Under the pieces are notes generated by a model. The model saw only the letters and a program-made list of their open reading frames with translations, made no database searches and was not told where the DNA came from. The position numbers and the translations under genes are program-made. From NCBI GenBank assembly GCA_030530315.1, contig JAUMVG010000030.1, positions 1 through 37,726 on the forward strand: a DNA stretch of 37,726 nt, read 5' to 3'. This DNA comes from Clostridia bacterium. GTDB lineage: Bacteria; Bacillota; Clostridia; Christensenellales; Aristaeellaceae. Position 1 is the stretch's first letter. Each line of letters opens with the position of its first letter. Of this stretch, positions 34,210 to 37,726 are shown one piece after another.

Positions 34210-36117
34210 ATGGATAAATACTACGGATTCGACCTTGGCGATGCCGAGAGCGCGATCTCCAGGCTGACCAAGCGGGACGTGGGCGTCCCCGAGGTGCTGG
34301 CGGTGCGCGAGGCCAGGAGCTTCATCACGGCCTATGCGCAGCTGCCCAACGGCGAGCTGATGATCGGCGAGAGCGCCTGCTACGACACCAGCGCCGTGAA
34401 GCGGGCCCTGCGCTTCAAGAGCCGGTTTCTGACCGACCCGCAGGTCGAAAAGGACGTCAAGCGCTTCGCCGCGGGCGTGCTGGGTGAGCTGTATGCCGAT
34501 GGCAACCTGGTCAAGAACGAGGATTGCTGCTTCTACATCGGCTGTCCGGCGGGCTGGGACAAGGCGGCGCGGGAGCGCTATCGCCGGATATTCGAGGACG
34601 CCGGCTATCCGCCCGCGCGGATCGTGTCGGAGTCCCGGGCGGCGCTGATCAGCGCCTGCCAGTCCAAGCACTTCCAGGTGGGCTATGACATCATGTCCAA
34701 GCCGGTGCTGGTGGTGGACATCGGCTCCTCCACCACGGACTTCGCCTTCATACTGGGCGGCCGGGAGGTGGAGCTGCAGACCGCGGGCGAGGTGCGCCTG
34801 GGCGGCGGCATCATGGACGAGCTGGTGCTGGAGGAATCCATTCGCGCCTGTGAGCGCCCTGAGGCGGTGCGGCAGGCCCTGGAGGCCAGCCCGCCCTGGC
34901 GCAGCTACTGCGAGTTCGCGGCCCGCAGGCTGAAGGAGCAATACTTCTCCGACGAGGATTACTGGCAGGACAACGATTGCAGGAAGACGGTGCGCATTCT
35001 GGCGGGGGAGGGCGCAAGGCTGACCCTGCGGATGAACGCCCGCGTCGCCGACCGGGTGCTGAACAAGGGCGCCGCGCAGCTGAACGGCAAGTCCTTCCGG
35101 GAGGCCTTCTGCCAGAGCCTGAAGGAACTGCGCGCCAAGCTGAAGGACCAGCTGCCGGAGCTGCTGTTCCTCACCGGCGGCGTGTCGCGCCTGCCCGCCG
35201 TTCGGGACTGGTGCACCGAGGTGTTCCCGGAGGCCGTGGTCATCACCGGCGCCGAGCCGGAATTCTCCGTGTCCCGGGGCCTGGCCTGGAGCGGCCGCAT
35301 CGACGAGGAGCTGCGGGAGTTCCGCAGGGAGGTCGACGAGTTGATCGACTCCAGCGTCGTGGAGCGCATCGTTGAGAACCGCATCGAGGACCTCTATCAC
35401 CGGGTGGTGGAGGCCATGGTGGAGCCGATCCTGCGGCAGGTGGCGGTCCCCGTGTTCGACCGCTGGCGCAGGGGGGACATCCGCAGGCTGTCCGATATCG
35501 ACCCCATCGTGCAGCGCGACATCGAGGCTTGGCTGCATTCCGACGAGGCCCAGGCGCTGCTGGTCAAGCCCATCACTGAGTGGCTGCGCCCGGTGGCCTA
35601 CGACGTGGAGGAGAAGACCATGCCCATCTGTGTGCGGCACAACGTGCCCTACAAGGCGATGAGCCTGAACTCCTACTTCTCACTGTCGGACATCGACATC
35701 CGCATCGACGCCAAGGAGGTCTTTGCCGTCGAGGGACTCACGTGGCTGATCAACGCCATCATCTCCATCATCGTGGGGCTCGTGTGCGGCGGCAGCGGCC
35801 TCGCGCTGCTGTCCAGCGGCATCTCCGGCATCGTCGCCGGGGCGATCCTCTCCCTGCTGATACTGTTCCTGGGCAAGGAGAAGATGCAGGAGGTGTTCAT
35901 GAACGCAGACATCCCCAAGCCCATGCGCAGGCTGGTGCCCCGGGGCCACTTCGAGGCGCGGATCGAGCGCATGACCGAGGAGATCAAGTCCAGCTTCTAC
36001 AGCAACCTGGAGAATGAGAAGAACGCGGAGATCACCGCCCGCATGGCCTCGGAGATCTCCGAACAGATCGAGCAGTGTCTGGCCAAGATGGCGGAGGTCG
36101 TGGAGATCCCGCTGTAA
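34210..36117 (+). CDS. Membrane-anchored Hsp70-like (actin-fold) ATPase
   Basis: 635 residues; start at ATG 34210, 8 bp after GGAG (ATG 34204 is too close). The N-terminal 370 residues form an Hsp70/actin ATPase domain: KYYGFDLGDAES (phosphate 1), VLVVDIGSSTTDFAFI near 166-181 (phosphate 2) and LLFLTGGVSRLPAVRDW near 319 (adenosine). The usual Hsp70 peptide-binding domain is not recognisable. Instead come a charged helical region, two membrane helices at about 512-559 (WLINAIISIIVGLVCGGSGL onward) and a helical tail. Role unknown; ATP-driven work at the membrane is the inference. Confidence 0.85.
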   Translation: MDKYYGFDLGDAESAISRLTKRDVGVPEVLAVREARSFITAYAQLPNGELMIGESACYDTSAVKRALRFKSRFLTDPQVEKDVKRFAAGVLGELYADGNLVKNEDCCFYIGCPAGWDKAARERYRRIFEDAGYPPARIVSESRAALISACQSKHFQVGYDIMSKPVLVVDIGSSTTDFAFILGGREVELQTAGEVRLGGGIMDELVLEESIRACERPEAVRQALEASPPWRSYCEFAARRLKEQYFSDEDYWQDNDCRKTVRILAGEGARLTLRMNARVADRVLNKGAAQLNGKSFREAFCQSLKELRAKLKDQLPELLFLTGGVSRLPAVRDWCTEVFPEAVVITGAEPEFSVSRGLAWSGRIDEELREFRREVDELIDSSVVERIVENRIEDLYHRVVEAMVEPILRQVAVPVFDRWRRGDIRRLSDIDPIVQRDIEAWLHSDEAQALLVKPITEWLRPVAYDVEEKTMPICVRHNVPYKAMSLNSYFSLSDIDIRIDAKEVFAVEGLTWLINAIISIIVGLVCGGSGLALLSSGISGIVAGAILSLLILFLGKEKMQEVFMNADIPKPMRRLVPRGHFEARIERMTEEIKSSFYSNLENEKNAEITARMASEISEQIEQCLAKMAEVVEIPL

Positions 36118-36173
36118 TGCCGGCGACCAGCGGTGGGGGAGAGGCTCTCCCGCCATGACGTGAGACGGACGAA

Positions 36174-36881
36174 ATGAGCATGAACAGACCTTTGACGATC
36201 GCGCTGCCCGTGCCCGAGACGTGGGCAACGCCTGAAAACAACTACTTCAGCACCCTTGCGGCCCTCGGCGCGCGGGGCGTGGCCGTGGACGGGGCGGTGG
36301 ATCCCTCCGGCTTCGACGGGCTGCTGCTGCCGGGGGGCGGGGACCTGAATCCCGCCCTGTACCACTGCCCCAATATGGGCAGCGAACCGGGGGACGACGC
36401 GCTGGATCGGATGCAGATGGCCGCGCTGGACGCCTTCGTGAAGGCAGAAAAGCCGGTGTTCGGCATATGCCGGGGCCATCAGCTGATCAACGTCTACTTT
36501 GGCGGCACGCTGATCCAGGATCTGGCCCAGGCACCGGCGCACAGCCGATGCGGCGGATCCGCGGACAAGGTGCACGACGTCCGGTCCCGGGAAGGCAGCC
36601 TGCTGTATGCGCTGTACGGCGCGCGCTTTCCCGTGAACAGCGCCCATCACCAGGGCATCGAAAGGCTCGGGAAGGGGCTTGTGGCCACCCAGTGGGCCGG
36701 CGACGGCGTGATCGAAGCCATGGAGCACGCATCCCTGCCCGTATTCGGTGTCCAGTGGCACCCGGAGCGCATGTGCCTTGCGCGCGCCCGTAAGGACACG
36801 GTGGACGGCAGCCTGGTGATCCGACGGTTTTTAGAGATGTGCGGGGAAAAAAGCAAAAAAGAAGGTCGGCGCGTTCCTTAA
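36174..36881 (+). CDS. Class I glutamine amidotransferase, PuuD-like (gamma-glutamyl hydrolase, C26)
   Basis: A 235-residue cytoplasmic hydrolase of gamma-glutamyl bonds, in the group of gamma-glutamyl-GABA hydrolase. FDGLLLPGGGDLNPALYH near residue 47 is typical. The nucleophile is Cys99 in GICRGHQ. His196 and Glu198 in VQWHPE complete the triad. SAHHQGIERLG is the usual PuuD loop. Start ATG 36174 (or 36180); the ribosome binding site is weak (GACGGACGA). It lies 56 bp after the Hsp70-like gene, with a small hairpin between, and may be co-transcribed. No putrescine-pathway partner is present. Confidence 0.88.
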   Translation: MSMNRPLTIALPVPETWATPENNYFSTLAALGARGVAVDGAVDPSGFDGLLLPGGGDLNPALYHCPNMGSEPGDDALDRMQMAALDAFVKAEKPVFGICRGHQLINVYFGGTLIQDLAQAPAHSRCGGSADKVHDVRSREGSLLYALYGARFPVNSAHHQGIERLGKGLVATQWAGDGVIEAMEHASLPVFGVQWHPERMCLARARKDTVDGSLVIRRFLEMCGEKSKKEGRRVP

Positions 36882-36936
36882 GAATCCGCTGACCATGAAA
36901 ACGTTTCGTTTTCCATATCCTGTACAACACCAATTA

Positions 36937-36960
36937 GGCCCGACGCATTCGCGCCGGGCC
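36937..36960. terminator. Bidirectional hairpin between the PuuD-like gene and fucO
   Basis: GGCCCG(A)CGC pairs with GCG(C)CGGGCC around an ATTC loop, in the gap between converging genes. T-runs are short on both sides. A second small palindrome, GAAAACG/CGTTTTC, lies at 36897-36913. Confidence 0.6.
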
Positions 36961-36989
36961 ATTCTGTTGGAAAAAACAATATAAATCGC

Positions 36990-37726
36990 TTACATCATGC
37001 TGCGATACAGGGCCTTGATCTCCTCGACGCTGGTGTCGCGGGGGTTGCCGGGGCAGCAGGCGTCCGCGAAGGCGGACTCGGACAGAAACTGGACGTCCTC
37101 GTCCTTCAGGATGCCCTTCAGGTCGGCGGGGATGCCCACGTCGGCGGAAAGCTGCTTGACGGCGGCGATGGTGGCCTTGGCGGCTTCGTCGTCATCCATC
37201 ATGTCGATGCCCGGCACGCACATGGCCTTGCCGATGGCGCGATAGCGCTTGCCGGCCACGGGGGCGTTGTACTCCAGGCCGTAGGGCAGGATGATGGCGC
37301 AGGCGACGCCGTGGGGGGTGTCATACAGGGCGCTCAGGCCGTGGGCCATGCTGTGGACGATGCCCAGGCCGACGTTGGAGAAGCCCATGCCCGCGATGTA
37401 CTGGCCCAGGGCCATGCCCTCGCGTCCCTCGGGGGTGTTCTGCACGGCGCCGCGCAGGTTGGCGGCGATCAGGCGGATGGCCTCCAGGTGGAACATGTCG
37501 GAGATGGCGCAGGCGCCCTTGGTGATGTAGCCCTCGATGGCGTGGGTCAGGGCGTCCATGCCGGTGGAGGCGGTCAGGCCCTTGGGCATGCTGCTCATCA
37601 TGTCGGGATCGACCACGGCGATCTCGGGGATGTCGTTGGTGTCCACGCAGACGAACTTGCGCTTCTTCTCTACGTCGGTGATGACGTAGTTGATGGTGAC
37701 CTCCGCGGCGGTGCCGGCGGTGGTGG
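36990..37726 (-). CDS. fucO: Lactaldehyde reductase (iron-dependent alcohol dehydrogenase), partial
   Basis: Reduces L-lactaldehyde to 1,2-propanediol with NADH in fucose/rhamnose fermentation. The 5' part is outside the window. The visible 245 codons begin TTAGTAAEVTINYVI, close to E. coli FucO. Iron ligands are all present: Asp and His in GMDALTHAIEGY, His in GIVHSMAHG, His in DTPHGVA. NPRDTSVEEIKALY ends the protein as in FucO. A broader iron alcohol dehydrogenase role (1,2-propanediol or ethanol) remains possible. No fucose or rhamnose catabolic gene is in view. Confidence 0.9.
   Translation of the reverse strand, partial: TTAGTAAEVTINYVITDVEKKRKFVCVDTNDIPEIAVVDPDMMSSMPKGLTASTGMDALTHAIEGYITKGACAISDMFHLEAIRLIAANLRGAVQNTPEGREGMALGQYIAGMGFSNVGLGIVHSMAHGLSALYDTPHGVACAIILPYGLEYNAPVAGKRYRAIGKAMCVPGIDMMDDDEAAKATIAAVKQLSADVGIPADLKGILKDEDVQFLSESAFADACCPGNPRDTSVEEIKALYRSMM

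Noticed and set aside
36896-36909. CcpA cre-like sequence (13 of 14 positions of the consensus)
   Set aside because: It lies between the 3' ends of two converging genes and is explained by a small palindrome; no promoter is nearby.

Overview
The window looks like the chromosome of a GC-rich, carbohydrate-fermenting Firmicute of the class Clostridia, probably an uncultured gut or rumen anaerobe. The evidence is AGGAGG-type ribosome binding sites, a T-box leader, a SpoIID-type sporulation lytic enzyme, the GlgC+GlgD pair typical of Firmicutes, acetate kinase, many sugar-uptake genes and a corrinoid methyltransferase. GC content is high by eye (not computed). Genus cannot be assigned from the window alone. 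There is no phage, insertion sequence, CRISPR array, rRNA or tRNA that I can see; the mobile-type DNA consists of short inverted-repeat elements.

Left part (1-14,400), minus strand. A glycogen operon glgC-glgD-glgA (glgA runs off the left edge with an unusual Ala/Glu/Pro/Lys-rich tail) lies downstream of a divergent acetate-kinase-family gene. Upstream of these is a six-gene unit: a family 5 solute-binding protein, two DppB/DppC-type permeases, two DppD/DppF-type ATPases and a GH3 beta-glucosidase. It reads as a beta-glucoside/oligosaccharide uptake and cleavage operon driven by a consensus promoter (TTGACA-17-TATAAT), with an inverted-repeat element and a strong stem-loop between the binding protein and the permeases. 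Together with glg and ack this describes sugar import, storage and fermentation to acetate.

Middle (14,374-21,200). spoIID faces hisS-aspS; the convergent gap is packed with perfect hairpins. hisS-aspS is preceded by a T-box leader whose likely specifier region reads GACAC, so Asp GAC and His CAC overlap. Divergently lie an AlaX-type alanyl-tRNA editing protein and a HAD phosphatase.

21,381-24,317 encodes a 978-residue fusion of three methyl-transfer modules: a pterin methyltransferase, a corrinoid protein and a UroD-like methyltransferase. These are normally separate proteins of an MtvA/C/B-type demethylation system. It is followed by a second hairpin array, then an AraC regulator divergent from a CUT1 sugar ABC transporter (binding protein plus two permeases, no ATPase), two small unknown genes and a MATE transporter.

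Right part (31,561-37,726). A secreted GH13 alpha-amylase-type enzyme is followed by a two-gene set that I do not recognise as a described system: a membrane protein and a membrane-anchored Hsp70-like ATPase with a C-terminal transmembrane hairpin. Then come a PuuD-type class I amidotransferase and the 3' part of a FucO-type lactaldehyde reductase on the minus strand.

The best candidates for something undescribed are the methyltransferase fusion, the membrane Hsp70-like pair and the two hairpin arrays with matching end hairpins.
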